Shown here one piece after another: positions 33,133 to 41,397 of a stretch of DNA of 41,511 nucleotides. How positions within the stretch are numbered: the first letter of the stretch is position 1; each line of letters starts with the position of its first letter. Source of the stretch: CAYNWK01 sp964400875. GTDB lineage: Bacteria > Chloroflexota > Anaerolineae > Anaerolineales > UBA4823. The translations under genes were made by a program, and so were the position numbers. A model generated the notes under the pieces. That model was given only the letters and a program-made list of their open reading frames with translations, was not told the origin of the DNA and searched no databases. The stretch spans positions 1-41,511 of the forward strand of contig CAYNWK010000019.1 in the NCBI GenBank assembly GCA_964400875.1, written 5' to 3'.

Positions 33133-33924
33133 GTGAGATCAGCAGAAAATATCCAAGCATTAATCATCGATATGGATGGCGTTCTCTGGCGTGGGTCAGA
33201 ACCACTGGGTGATTTACCGGCTTTATTCGCAGCGATCGACAAACGTGGATGGAAGTTCACCCTGGCGACCAATAACGCCACCCGCTCTATTGATCAGTAT
33301 CTCCAGAAGTTGCGCGGCTTTGGAGTGGCTATCGATGATTCCCAGGTGATCAATTCTGCCCTGGCAACCTCCCTCTATCTAAGAAAGAAGTATCCTCAGG
33401 CAGAGTACGTCTACATCATCGGCGAGGAAGGTTTAGAGATTGCGCTGGCGGATCAACGGTTTTCTACTGCGGATGATAACCACGTCGTGGCTGTCGTAGT
33501 AGGCCTGGATCGCTCTTTAACCTATGAAAAACTTCGCCAGGGTACGTTATACATCCGCGCCGGCGCTGAGTTCGTCGGCACGAACCCGGATCGTACCTTC
33601 CCAATGCCCGGCGGCCTGCTCGAACCCGGAACGGGTTCCATTTTAGCTGCCCTGGAAGCAGCGACCGACCAGAAACCAACGATCATCGGCAAGCCCAATG
33701 CCGGCATGTACCAGGCCGCTCTGGATCGCATGAAAGTAGCAGCCGAGAACACTCTGGTGATCGGCGATCGCCTCGAAACCGATATTGCCGGCGGTCAGGC
33801 TATGGGTTGTCCGACTGCCTTGCTGCTCTCAGGTGTGACGACCAAGGCAAGAGCACGCGCTTGGCAGCCTCGCCCCGACTACATTTTCAAAGATTTAACG
33901 GAGCTAGTGGCTTCAATCGCATGA
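33133..33924 (+). CDS. HAD-IIA (NagD-like) phosphatase
   Basis: This 263-residue phosphatase of HAD subfamily IIA has motif I IDMDGVLWRG (Asp13 nucleophile, Asp15), motif II TNNATRS, the C2-type cap, GKPNAGMY with the motif III lysine and GDRLETDIAGGQAMG as motif IV. Family members dephosphorylate sugar phosphates, p-nitrophenyl phosphate or 2-phosphoglycolate; the substrate here is unknown. The start is GTG 33133, as no ATG fits; ACAGGA lies about 14 bases ahead. rlmN follows after 43 bases, likely one transcript. Confidence 0.88.
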   Translation: MRSAENIQALIIDMDGVLWRGSEPLGDLPALFAAIDKRGWKFTLATNNATRSIDQYLQKLRGFGVAIDDSQVINSALATSLYLRKKYPQAEYVYIIGEEGLEIALADQRFSTADDNHVVAVVVGLDRSLTYEKLRQGTLYIRAGAEFVGTNPDRTFPMPGGLLEPGTGSILAALEAATDQKPTIIGKPNAGMYQAALDRMKVAAENTLVIGDRLETDIAGGQAMGCPTALLLSGVTTKARARAWQPRPDYIFKDLTELVASIA

Positions 33925-33967
33925 TCCGGATGAGCAGCGCGTTAAACGAACGATTAATCCATTTGCA

Positions 33968-35011
33968 ATGATGAACGAGTTTGAAAAACCTCTGATCTAC
34001 GACCTGGACCTGGACGAGTTGAGGCAATTGCTCGAATCGTGGGGAGAACCGGGGTATCGCGCTGATCAGCTGTGGGTCGGACTTTACCAGCACCAGCGAG
34101 TTTCGCCTTACGATTTCCCTACTCTGCCCAAACCGCTCCGCCAGCAGCTCGATGGACGCTTCTCTTTCTCGCATCTCACCCCAGAGATCGAGGTTGAATC
34201 GACGGATGGTGAAACACGCAAGACCTTGTTCCGATTGCCGGATGGGCAGCCGGTCGAAGCGGTCTGGATGCGTTATCGCCGCCGCAATACGCTTTGCATC
34301 TCGACTCAAGCAGGTTGTGCGATGGGCTGTGTTTTTTGCGCTACCGGCCAGATGGGGTTTAAACGCAATTTGAGCAGTGGCGAGATCGTCGAACAGGTGC
34401 TCTTCCATGTTCGCAAATTGCAGCAGGTTGACGAGCGCGTGACCAATATCGTCATCATGGGTATGGGAGAACCTTTTCATAATTACGATGCTACGATGGA
34501 AAGCATCGATCGCTTAAACCATCCCGAAGGGTTGAATTTAGGCGCTCGCCGATTCACGATTTCCACAGTCGGTCTCGTCCCGGCTATTCGAAAATTTGCA
34601 GCCGAGAATAGGCAGGTCAACCTGGCTGTCTCGCTCCACGCCGCGGAGGATGATTTGCGGTCCTCGATGCTTCCTATCAACCAACGTTACCCGTTGGATG
34701 AACTGATCGACGCCTGCCGGGACTATGTCTCCCGTACCAATCGTCGTATCACCTTCGAATGGGCCCTGATTCGTGATGTCAATGACAGCCCGGAACAGGC
34801 CAGGCTCTTGGCTCAGCGGATCAGGGATTTACTATGCCATGTCAATGTGATCCCCCTTAATCCTACTGAGGGTTATGACGGTGAGGCCAGCACCCACCAA
34901 CGCGCCCTTGCTTTCCAGGCTGAGCTCGAACATTTCGGAGTCCCATGCACCATCCGGGTACGCCGGGGTATTGATATCCACGCCGGCTGCGGGCAGCTGG
35001 CTGCAGCTTAA
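33968..35011 (+). CDS. rlmN: dual-specificity rRNA/tRNA adenine C2-methyltransferase
   Basis: This 347-residue radical SAM enzyme methylates C2 of A2503 in 23S rRNA and A37 of some tRNAs. The cluster motif is Cys117-x3-Cys121-x2-Cys124 (CAMGCVFCATG). The two catalytic cysteines are present: Cys110 (NTLCISTQAG) and Cys341 (HAGCGQL). GMGEPFHNYDAT and NLAVSLHA are further hallmarks. The Met-Met start is open by one codon. It lies between the HAD phosphatase and the lipid kinase, all on one strand; the association is probably only operonic. Confidence 0.97.
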   Translation: MMNEFEKPLIYDLDLDELRQLLESWGEPGYRADQLWVGLYQHQRVSPYDFPTLPKPLRQQLDGRFSFSHLTPEIEVESTDGETRKTLFRLPDGQPVEAVWMRYRRRNTLCISTQAGCAMGCVFCATGQMGFKRNLSSGEIVEQVLFHVRKLQQVDERVTNIVIMGMGEPFHNYDATMESIDRLNHPEGLNLGARRFTISTVGLVPAIRKFAAENRQVNLAVSLHAAEDDLRSSMLPINQRYPLDELIDACRDYVSRTNRRITFEWALIRDVNDSPEQARLLAQRIRDLLCHVNVIPLNPTEGYDGEASTHQRALAFQAELEHFGVPCTIRVRRGIDIHAGCGQLAAA

Positions 35012-35061
35012 GCCAACCGGTCAAAAATCAATTTCGTCGTGATAAGGATTCAAACAGATTC

Positions 35062-35997
35062 ATGACAGCCAAAGTTATTCTGAACCCGTATGCCGGCCGC
35101 TGGCTGGCCAGGCAAAAACAAGCCGAAGCCGAAGAAGCCCTCCGCGCGGCAGGCATCGAATACGATATCGAGCTGACCGAAAAACCCGAGCACGGAATTA
35201 CGCTGGCAGCCAAAGCCGTCGAGGCTGGTTTCAACCCGATCATTGCTGCAGGCGGTGATGGCAGCATCAGTGAAGTCGTCAACGGAATGATGGCTGCCAG
35301 GGAGAGATCGGCTTCAAAAGTGCTCCCCCCTTTGGGCATTATGCCGTTGGGCTCGGCGAATGATCTGGTGGTCAACCTTGGGCTGCCCAAGGATCTGGAT
35401 TCTGCCGCCCAAACGATCGCCGCGGGCAGCGCCAGGCTCATGGATCTGGGCTACGTTGTAATCGATCATGGATCCGATGGCAGGTACTTCGACAATAACG
35501 CAGCCATCGGTCTTGAACCGCATATAACCTTGATTCAGCAGCGCATCACCAGATTGCGAGGTGTTTTACGGTACCTGGCAGCAACCTTGCGCGGTATCCT
35601 AGACAACCCTCAATGGCAAATGCGTTTAGCATGGGATGATGGCAGTTATGAAGGGATGGCCACGCTCGTGACCGTCGGCAATAACCCGATTACCGGCGGC
35701 TTATTTTATATGACTCCGCACGCCGATCCCTTTGACGGTAAACTGACTTTCGTGCACGGTTACATGCCCACCCGGCTCCAAATCTTGCGCTTGCTGCCAA
35801 GAACGATGAAACCGGCCGATGGAAGCTATATCGAACACCCCTCGATACACGAGATTAACTCGAGCTGGCTTAAGATTGAAGTGGAACAGCCTACCCCTGC
35901 TCATGCGGATGGCGAAGTCCTATCCAGCTCTGCGAGATCGATTGAGTATCGTGTAGCGCCGGCCTGTTTACCGGTCCTTTTGCCAGCCTCAACCTGA
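35062..35997 (+). CDS. diacylglycerol-kinase-family lipid kinase (YegS/DgkB type)
   Basis: This 311-residue soluble lipid kinase transfers phosphate to a lipid such as diacylglycerol at the membrane face. The NAD-kinase-like N-terminal domain has AAGGDGSISEVVNGMM, and PLGSANDLVVNLGLP follows; the beta-sandwich C-terminal domain includes DNNAAIGLEPHI and NNPITGGLFYMTPHADPFDGKL. A pairing with the following methyltransferase (10 bases apart) suggests lipid metabolism, but that is inference. Sphingosine-kinase-like or multisubstrate activity cannot be excluded. Confidence 0.9.
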   Translation: MTAKVILNPYAGRWLARQKQAEAEEALRAAGIEYDIELTEKPEHGITLAAKAVEAGFNPIIAAGGDGSISEVVNGMMAARERSASKVLPPLGIMPLGSANDLVVNLGLPKDLDSAAQTIAAGSARLMDLGYVVIDHGSDGRYFDNNAAIGLEPHITLIQQRITRLRGVLRYLAATLRGILDNPQWQMRLAWDDGSYEGMATLVTVGNNPITGGLFYMTPHADPFDGKLTFVHGYMPTRLQILRLLPRTMKPADGSYIEHPSIHEINSSWLKIEVEQPTPAHADGEVLSSSARSIEYRVAPACLPVLLPAST

Positions 35998-36006
35998 CTG
36001 CATCCC

Positions 36007-36705
36007 TTGTTTACTAAAATACTGGCTGCTTTTTATCGCCTCTTCTTCCGTTTGCTGTACCATGAACTCGCCTTTACCTACAATTGGGTGGCTGATATCG
36101 TTTCCGTCGGTAGATGGCGGCAGTGGATTTTCACTACCCTGCCCTTTCTAAACGGCCCACGCGTGCTCGAATTAGGTCACGGTCCCGGGCATTTATTCAC
36201 CGAACTTAGCAATCGGGGAGTTCAGGTAACTGGATTAGATGCCAGCGCCCAAATGGGTCGGTTGGCTTATTCAAGTGTGAGTCGAAAAGGTTTAAAACCG
36301 GTATTGGTAAATGGCTATGCGCAATCTCTCCCTTTTATTGACGGCGCTTTCGACCAGATCGCAGCTACTTTCCCCACCGAATATATCCTCCAACCTGGCA
36401 CGCTTCAGGAAATTGGCAGGGTGCTTGCGCCTCACGGTAGGCTGATCGTTCTGCCGGTTGCCTGGATCACCGGCAAAGGGATATTCGATCGCGCCGCAGC
36501 CTGGCTCTTCAGGGTCACCGGGCAGGCGCCTCAATGGGATCCACACGCTGTCGAACCCTTACAAGCCAACGGTTTTCAGGTGGAGGTCCACAATATCCAG
36601 TTAGACTCCAGCGAAGTTTTGATCATCCAGGCTGCAAAAGACGGCAATTTACGTGCACCGTTTGGTTCTGAAACAGAAAACCTACTCGATGACACACCTC
36701 GTTAA
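36007..36705 (+). CDS. SAM-dependent class I methyltransferase
   Basis: This 232-residue type 11 methyltransferase has motif I VLELGHGPGHLFTEL (about 52-67), the acidic ribose-binding VTGLDAS strand, and post-motif GRVLAPHGRLIVLPV. The N-terminus (MFTKILAAFYRLFFRLLYHELAFTYNWVADIV) is amphipathic and could attach to membrane, which fits a lipid or quinone substrate. The start is TTG 36007, as the first ATG lies far inside, and it follows the lipid-kinase stop by nine bases. Substrate unknown. Confidence 0.82.
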   Translation: MFTKILAAFYRLFFRLLYHELAFTYNWVADIVSVGRWRQWIFTTLPFLNGPRVLELGHGPGHLFTELSNRGVQVTGLDASAQMGRLAYSSVSRKGLKPVLVNGYAQSLPFIDGAFDQIAATFPTEYILQPGTLQEIGRVLAPHGRLIVLPVAWITGKGIFDRAAAWLFRVTGQAPQWDPHAVEPLQANGFQVEVHNIQLDSSEVLIIQAAKDGNLRAPFGSETENLLDDTPR

Positions 36706-36732
36706 TCGTCTTCAGAACAGCCGAATTGGTTG

Positions 36733-36738
36733 TAAAAT
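36733..36738 (+). promoter_or_regulatory. -10 box at the start of the SpoIIE-like phosphatase gene
   Basis: TAAAAT lies seven bases before the ATG at 36745, so a transcript would begin at or next to the start codon. A CTTCAG/TTCAGA at the -35 distance is weak. No ribosome-binding site precedes the ATG, which suggests leaderless translation. Confidence 0.4.
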
Positions 36739-36744
36739 ATCCGC

Positions 36745-37452
36745 ATGGAGATCCAGGTCGGCATTGCCAAGGTAAAGAAGTACGCATCCTCCCAGAGTGG
36801 GGATACCGTTGAAGTCGTCGAACGTCCTGGTGGTGGGCTATCCGTGGTCATGGCGGACGGGCAGCGCTCCGGACGCGGAGCGAAGAACATCTCAACTATG
36901 GTCACCCGGAAAGTGATCGCCTTACTTGCCGAAGGCGTCCGGGACGGAGCGGCTGCCCGCGCAGCTTCCGATTATTTGTATGCCGAACGAGCCGGCAAAG
37001 TATCTGCTACGTTGAATATACTCTCTGTCGATTTATTTACCGACACGTTGGTGATCACCCGTAATAATCCTTCCGGGGTTATGCTCATCAAGGGTGACGA
37101 TGTCATTTCTCTTGATGAACCCAGCTCACCGATAGGCGTCTATCGAGGTTCTCGTCCGGTTATTAACGAATTTTCTATCGAAGTCGGCCTCGGCGTGGTC
37201 ATGTACACCGATGGTCTCGTCCATGCAGGGTCCAGAAACGGCGAAAGCATGGAAATTCCTTCGAGCTTACGCGCTTTGATCGATGAGGAGGAGCCTTCTC
37301 CTCAGATGATCGCCGATGACTTGATCGCTCATTCCCTCAAGCTGGACCAGGGTAGACCGGTTGATGACACCAGCATTGTCGTCCTTCGCGTAATGCGCTT
37401 GATTGGGGATGAAGTCAGGCGCATGTCGCTGCGCTTGCCCATCTCGTACTGA
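36745..37452 (+). CDS. SpoIIE-type PP2C serine phosphatase
   Basis: This 235-residue protein is a bare PP2C (SpoIIE/RsbU) phosphatase domain with metal-binding motifs VVMADGQRSGRGAK (Asp38-Gly39), VVMYTDGLVHAGS and the closing DDTSIVVLRV. No sensor domain is attached, so it would act on a partner, for example an anti-sigma-factor antagonist; none is visible nearby. The ATG at 36745 lacks a ribosome-binding site and sits under a TAAAAT box, so leaderless translation is likely. One base separates its stop from the start of the P-loop protein, suggesting shared function. Confidence 0.85.
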   Translation: MEIQVGIAKVKKYASSQSGDTVEVVERPGGGLSVVMADGQRSGRGAKNISTMVTRKVIALLAEGVRDGAAARAASDYLYAERAGKVSATLNILSVDLFTDTLVITRNNPSGVMLIKGDDVISLDEPSSPIGVYRGSRPVINEFSIEVGLGVVMYTDGLVHAGSRNGESMEIPSSLRALIDEEEPSPQMIADDLIAHSLKLDQGRPVDDTSIVVLRVMRLIGDEVRRMSLRLPISY

Positions 37453-37453
37453 A

Positions 37454-37816
37454 GTGTCCGATACATCGATCGTGATCGGCGTGGTCGGTCCATGTTCGGC
37501 GGGCAAGTCCACCCTGATGCGCGGGTTACAAACTCGCGGGTTTAATAATCTCCACCACATCGCCCAGGAGCACTCTTACGTTGGTGATATGTGGCAGCGT
37601 CTGGTCCATCCGGATGTTCTCATCTATCTGGATGTCTCCTACGAAGAGTCGATGCGGCGAAGACCTTTACGAATGAGTCGCAAGGAATTCGAGGAACAGG
37701 TCCAACGCCTCCAACATGCCCGCCAACATGCCGATCTCTACCTTTCAACCGACCAGCTTTCTACCGAGCAGGTATTAGCTTTGGTATTAGCTCATATTAA
37801 GAAAAAAATCAATTGA
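37454..37816 (+). CDS. miniature P-loop NTPase/kinase-like protein
   Basis: This 120-residue protein has an N-terminal Walker A VVGPCSAGKST (12-20) and a hydrophobic strand DVLIYLDV, followed by a charged helix YEESMRRRPL that resembles the lid of small nucleotide or nucleoside kinases. It is much shorter than adenylate or thymidylate kinases (about 200), lacking most of the central region. The start is GTG at 37454, one base after the phosphatase stop. A long frame starting earlier would overlap the phosphatase. It may phosphorylate a small ligand or bind nucleotide as a regulator of the phosphatase. I do not recognise a specific family. Confidence 0.72.
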   Translation: MSDTSIVIGVVGPCSAGKSTLMRGLQTRGFNNLHHIAQEHSYVGDMWQRLVHPDVLIYLDVSYEESMRRRPLRMSRKEFEEQVQRLQHARQHADLYLSTDQLSTEQVLALVLAHIKKKIN

Positions 37817-37888
37817 TCGCTCTAAGGCTTCATATCCCAACCCTTCTACATTTATACCGTCATTTGCAAGGGTTCGATCGCGGAAAAT

Positions 37889-37917
37889 TGGACAAGCTCA
37901 ATGATTGGGAGTATAAT
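37889..37917 (+). promoter_or_regulatory. promoter of the secDF operon
   Basis: TGGACA (37889-37894), a 17-base spacer and perfect TATAAT (37912-37917) predict a transcript start near 37924. secD starts at 37979, leaving a leader of about 55 bases with GGGAG about 13 bases before the ATG. The 37817-37978 gap holds no gene. Confidence 0.75.
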
Positions 37918-37978
37918 TACCCCTTGCCAGCCTGTGGCTGGTATTTGTTTGTAACCAGACGGGAGCTGACCAGACTAT

Positions 37979-39340
37979 ATGAAACCTTACCGCTCTTTGA
38001 TCTTCATCATCCTGCTCGTCGTAATTGTGATATGGATCGACATTCCCAACAACCCTGGAATCCATATAGGAAACATCAATCGGGATATTGCCCCTCGTCT
38101 AGGGTTAGATCTGGTAGGCGGCGTTCAAGCGCTTCTGGAAGCGGATTTACCACAAAACACCAACATCACGCCGGAACAAATGCAAACTGCCCGAACCATT
38201 GTCGAGAACCGCGTAAACGGCCTTGGGGTAGCCGAACCAGTCGTGCAGTTAGCTGGTGACCGCCGGATCGTCGTCGAATTGCCGGGTGAGACCAATCCGG
38301 ACGAGGCCCTGGCGGTCCTCCGCCAAACCGGTTTGCTCGAGTTCGTTGATATGGGCTCAACCCCGCTACCCCAAGGAACAGTCATCCAAACCGATTTTGG
38401 TCAGGCCGACGCAACCCAGCAGCCCACACCGGAAGCTACACCTTCAACGGCCCAACCAGGCACCGATCAGATTTGGCATACCGTCATGACCGGCGCAGAA
38501 CTCGAGAGCGTATCGGTAGTAACCAGCCAGGCTGGCGAGATTCAGGTTTCCTTTACACTAACATCTGAAGGCGCCCAAACCTTTGCGGACTATACTACCA
38601 GCAATGTCGGCAAATACCTGGCAATTGTGCTCGATAAAGCGGTGATCTCTGCCCCGCAAATCAATTCGCCTATCACGGAAGGCAGCGGTGTGATCACCGG
38701 AAACTTCACAGTAGATTCTGCCAACGCTTTAGCGGTCCAGCTACGGTATGGCTCGCTGCCCATCCCGCTTACGGTGGTCACCAGTCAAACGGTCGGCCCA
38801 ACCTTAGGTCAGGACTCGTTGAATAAGAGCCTGGTCGCCGGCTTGATCGGTCTGACCGTTGTGATACTCTTCATGGCTCTATACTACCGACTTCCTGGCA
38901 TCCTGGCAGATCTCGCCCTGCTGGTTTATGCCTTGGTGACCTTCGCCATTTTCACGATTGTTCCGGTAACGCTAACCCTGCCGGGTATCGCCGGTTTTGT
39001 TTTGAGCGTTGGCGTGGCGGTGGATGCAAATATCCTGATCTTCGAACGGTTGAAAGAAGAGCTGCGCAGCGGTAAAAAACTGCGGCAGGCCATCGATCTC
39101 GGCTGGGCGCGTGCCTGGCCTTCGATTCGGGACTCGAACCTTTCCACGCTGATCACCTGCGCGATCCTGTTTTGGTTTGGCAGCACTTTCGGCGCCAGCA
39201 TCGTCAAGGGCTTTTCGTTGACCCTTGCAATCGGTGTTCTGGTCAGTATGTTTACCGCGATCATCGTCACGCGCACCTTTTTGCACGTGGTGTTAGACAA
39301 TATCGATTTTTCCGAACACCACAGATGGTTTGGTGTCTAG
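37979..39340 (+). CDS. secD: protein translocase subunit SecD
   Basis: This 453-residue membrane protein uses the proton gradient to help SecYEG finish export. TM1 (about 7-24) leads to the P1 head domain with GLDLVGGVQALLEAD. The head carries a Pro/Thr-rich insert (ATQQPTPEATPSTAQPG, about 140-160). TM2-TM6 fill the C-terminal part, where GVAVDANILIFERLKEELR and the conserved SNLSTLITC are found. The length is short relative to E. coli (615) but normal for separate SecD in Gram-positive-like lineages. secF follows after nine bases. The promoter at 37889 drives the pair. Confidence 0.95.
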   Translation: MKPYRSLIFIILLVVIVIWIDIPNNPGIHIGNINRDIAPRLGLDLVGGVQALLEADLPQNTNITPEQMQTARTIVENRVNGLGVAEPVVQLAGDRRIVVELPGETNPDEALAVLRQTGLLEFVDMGSTPLPQGTVIQTDFGQADATQQPTPEATPSTAQPGTDQIWHTVMTGAELESVSVVTSQAGEIQVSFTLTSEGAQTFADYTTSNVGKYLAIVLDKAVISAPQINSPITEGSGVITGNFTVDSANALAVQLRYGSLPIPLTVVTSQTVGPTLGQDSLNKSLVAGLIGLTVVILFMALYYRLPGILADLALLVYALVTFAIFTIVPVTLTLPGIAGFVLSVGVAVDANILIFERLKEELRSGKKLRQAIDLGWARAWPSIRDSNLSTLITCAILFWFGSTFGASIVKGFSLTLAIGVLVSMFTAIIVTRTFLHVVLDNIDFSEHHRWFGV

Positions 39341-39349
39341 GAGCTATTT

Positions 39350-40270
39350 ATGCTGAATATCGTACGCAGACGTTATCTGTTCTTCTCCATCTCATTGATC
39401 GTCATTATCCCTGGGATCATCGCCTTGATCGTATGGGGGTTGCCGCTGGCAATCGACTTCACTGGCGGCAGCTTGCTCGAAGTCCGTTTCGATTCTGGCG
39501 CGGTACCCCCAGGCTCCGATATCATCGCTTTGTATGAAGACCTCGGTTATAGCGATACATTGGTGCAGACCACCGAAGGGAACGCCCTGATCATTCGCTC
39601 GGAACATATGACCGAAGCGGAACAAACCGACGTTGTCCAAGCGATCGAGGAACAGTTTAATACCACGATCACGGTCAACCGCTTCGAGACCGTCGGTCCA
39701 TCGGTTGGACAGGAAGTCGCTCAACGCGCTGCCGGCGCCGTGGGTCTGGCAGCGATCGGTATCCTGATCTACATCACGTTCGCCTTTCGCGGAGTGCCGC
39801 ACGCCTTCCGGTACGGCGCCTGTGCCATTATCGCAATGCTGCATGATGTTGCAGTTGTGGTCGGCGTCGAAGCCATTCTCGGTTATTTCCTGGGATGGGA
39901 AGTCGACGCGCTTTTCCTGACCGCCTTGTTGACCGTGATTGGCTTTTCCGTGCACGATTCGATCGTGGTCTTCGACCGCATCCGGGAAAACAGTAACGTC
40001 TACCGCCGTCTACCCTATGAGACGTTGGTCAACCATTCGATCGTTCAAACCCTGGACCGTTCGATCAACACACAGTTGACCGTCATGTTTACTTTGTTAG
40101 CCCTTGTGCTGTTTGGCGGAATAACCATCCGTCATTTCGTCGTCATCCTGATGATTGGCGTCTTCAGTGGAACGTATTCTTCGATCTTCAACGCGGCTCC
40201 GCTGCTGGTCGTATGGGAGAATCGTGACTGGCGCACCTGGTTCGGAAGAAGCAGCGAATCAGCAGCTTAA
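39350..40270 (+). CDS. secF: protein translocase subunit SecF
   Basis: This 306-residue partner of SecD has six predicted membrane spans. TM1 is about 9-31, then IDFTGGSLLEVRF opens the periplasmic P1 domain; the RND-type core contains VEALFLTALL-like VDALFLTALLTVIGFSVHDSIVVFDRIREN, written here only in parts: FLTALLTVIGFSV and SVHDSIVVFDRIREN. GGAG sits about eight bases before the ATG. It completes the SecDF pair and ends just before a strong terminator. Confidence 0.95.
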   Translation: MLNIVRRRYLFFSISLIVIIPGIIALIVWGLPLAIDFTGGSLLEVRFDSGAVPPGSDIIALYEDLGYSDTLVQTTEGNALIIRSEHMTEAEQTDVVQAIEEQFNTTITVNRFETVGPSVGQEVAQRAAGAVGLAAIGILIYITFAFRGVPHAFRYGACAIIAMLHDVAVVVGVEAILGYFLGWEVDALFLTALLTVIGFSVHDSIVVFDRIRENSNVYRRLPYETLVNHSIVQTLDRSINTQLTVMFTLLALVLFGGITIRHFVVILMIGVFSGTYSSIFNAAPLLVVWENRDWRTWFGRSSESAA

Positions 40271-40281
40271 ACAACGATTCC

Positions 40282-40335
40282 TTAAAAGGTGGTTTAAGCG
40301 GGTTCTGCCCGTTAAAGCCACCTTAATTTTTTTAA
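40282..40335 (+). terminator. rho-independent terminator of secDF
   Basis: AAGGTGG and CCACCTT pair, extended by TTTAA/TTAAA and CGGG/CCCG, and are followed by AATTTTTTTAA. It lies just beyond the secF stop; the LCP gene begins 16 bases later and so probably has reduced read-through. Confidence 0.9.
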
Positions 40336-40350
40336 TAACAGGTCAACGAT

Positions 40351-41277
40351 ATGTCAGGGTATCCGTACACTGATCCAAAAGCCTCCACGCAACCCAGCCC
40401 ACGCGCAGATTTGAGGGCGGAACGCCAGGCTCGCAGACAACGCGCCAGAAGATCATGCTTGATCCGCGCCTGCGCAGTTCCCATGTTTCTTTTGGTCATC
40501 CTGCTAATCATCAGCAGCGCCTATCTTCTCTGGCCGGGGCGCACGAACGTACTCGTGCTCGGGATCGACCGCCCTCCGGAAGGCACCTGGCTCGGACGCA
40601 GCGATACCAATGTTTTAGTCACCTTCGTCCCCCTCCAACCTTACGTGGGCATGCTCTCTATTCCCCGCGACCTGTGGCTGCCGATCCCGGGCGTGGGCGA
40701 GAACCGCATCAATACTGCCCACTTTTTTGCGGAAGGCGAGCAGCCTGGTCAAGGCCCATTCGCGGCCATGGAAACTATCAGAGTGAACTTCGGCGTGGAC
40801 GTGGACTACTACGTTCGCATTCGATTTGAAGGGTTTCAAGAGATCGTCGAGGCGATGGGTGGGCTGGATATCGAACTAGACCAACAAATGGCTGGTTATC
40901 CTCCAGGCAGCTACCATCTCGATGGAGAACAGGCCCTGGCTTTCGTACGCGACCGCGAGAATACCGACGATTTCTTCCGCATGAACCAGGGACAGTTTTT
41001 CTTCAAGTCCGTTCTCAAACAAGCGCTAAAGCCACGCAGCTGGCCGCGCATCCCGGCTATGCTGGCTGCGCTCAACCGTTCGGTTGAAACGGATCTACCG
41101 ATCTGGCTTTGGCCCAGGTTGGGGTTCGCCCTCTTGCGAGTCGGCCCTGAAGGCATTGACAATCGGACCATTTCTCGCGACATGACCACGCCCTTCGTGA
41201 CCAACGAAGGCGCCCAGGTGCTCTTACCCATTTGGGAACGGATCAACCCGGTGCTTTTCGAGATCTTCGGCCAATAA
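40351..41277 (+). CDS. LytR-CpsA-Psr family protein (cell-envelope glycopolymer transferase)
   Basis: This 308-residue LCP protein would attach a glycopolymer to peptidoglycan or the outer envelope. A basic N-terminus (about 24-40) is followed by one membrane span (about 43-62) and an outside LCP domain: NVLVLGIDRPPEG, TFVPLQPYVGMLSIPRDLW, NRINTAHFF, and ALAFVRDRENTDDFFRMNQG with the conserved Arg/Asp set. The terminal LPIWERINPVLFEIF is typical of the family. The start has AACAGG about nine bases ahead. It follows the secDF terminator and is read alone. Confidence 0.88.
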   Translation: MSGYPYTDPKASTQPSPRADLRAERQARRQRARRSCLIRACAVPMFLLVILLIISSAYLLWPGRTNVLVLGIDRPPEGTWLGRSDTNVLVTFVPLQPYVGMLSIPRDLWLPIPGVGENRINTAHFFAEGEQPGQGPFAAMETIRVNFGVDVDYYVRIRFEGFQEIVEAMGGLDIELDQQMAGYPPGSYHLDGEQALAFVRDRENTDDFFRMNQGQFFFKSVLKQALKPRSWPRIPAMLAALNRSVETDLPIWLWPRLGFALLRVGPEGIDNRTISRDMTTPFVTNEGAQVLLPIWERINPVLFEIFGQ

Positions 41278-41337
41278 CGGCAGACTTGAGCTGGTGGAGC
41301 CGGTACAAATCGTTTAAAGCCTCCACCTTAAGAACAA

Positions 41338-41370
41338 ACAGGCAGCAGTTGATAAACGACTGCTGCCTGT
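41338..41370 (-). terminator. 12-bp perfect hairpin between convergent genes
   Basis: ACAGGCAGCAGT (41338-41349) pairs exactly with ACTGCTGCCTGT (41359-41370) over a nine-base loop. Read on the minus strand it is followed by TTGTTCTT, so it likely ends the right-edge minus-strand gene. On the plus strand it is followed by ATTCG, weaker. A second stem, GGTGGAG (41293-41299) with CTCCACC (41321-41327), may serve the LCP transcript. Confidence 0.8.
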
Positions 41371-41397
41371 ATTCGTTCCCAAGCGTTTACGGGGATA

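Noticed and set aside
37813..38259. 148-codon frame over the secD promoter and 5' end
   Set aside because: It spans the secD promoter and runs out of frame through conserved secD residues.
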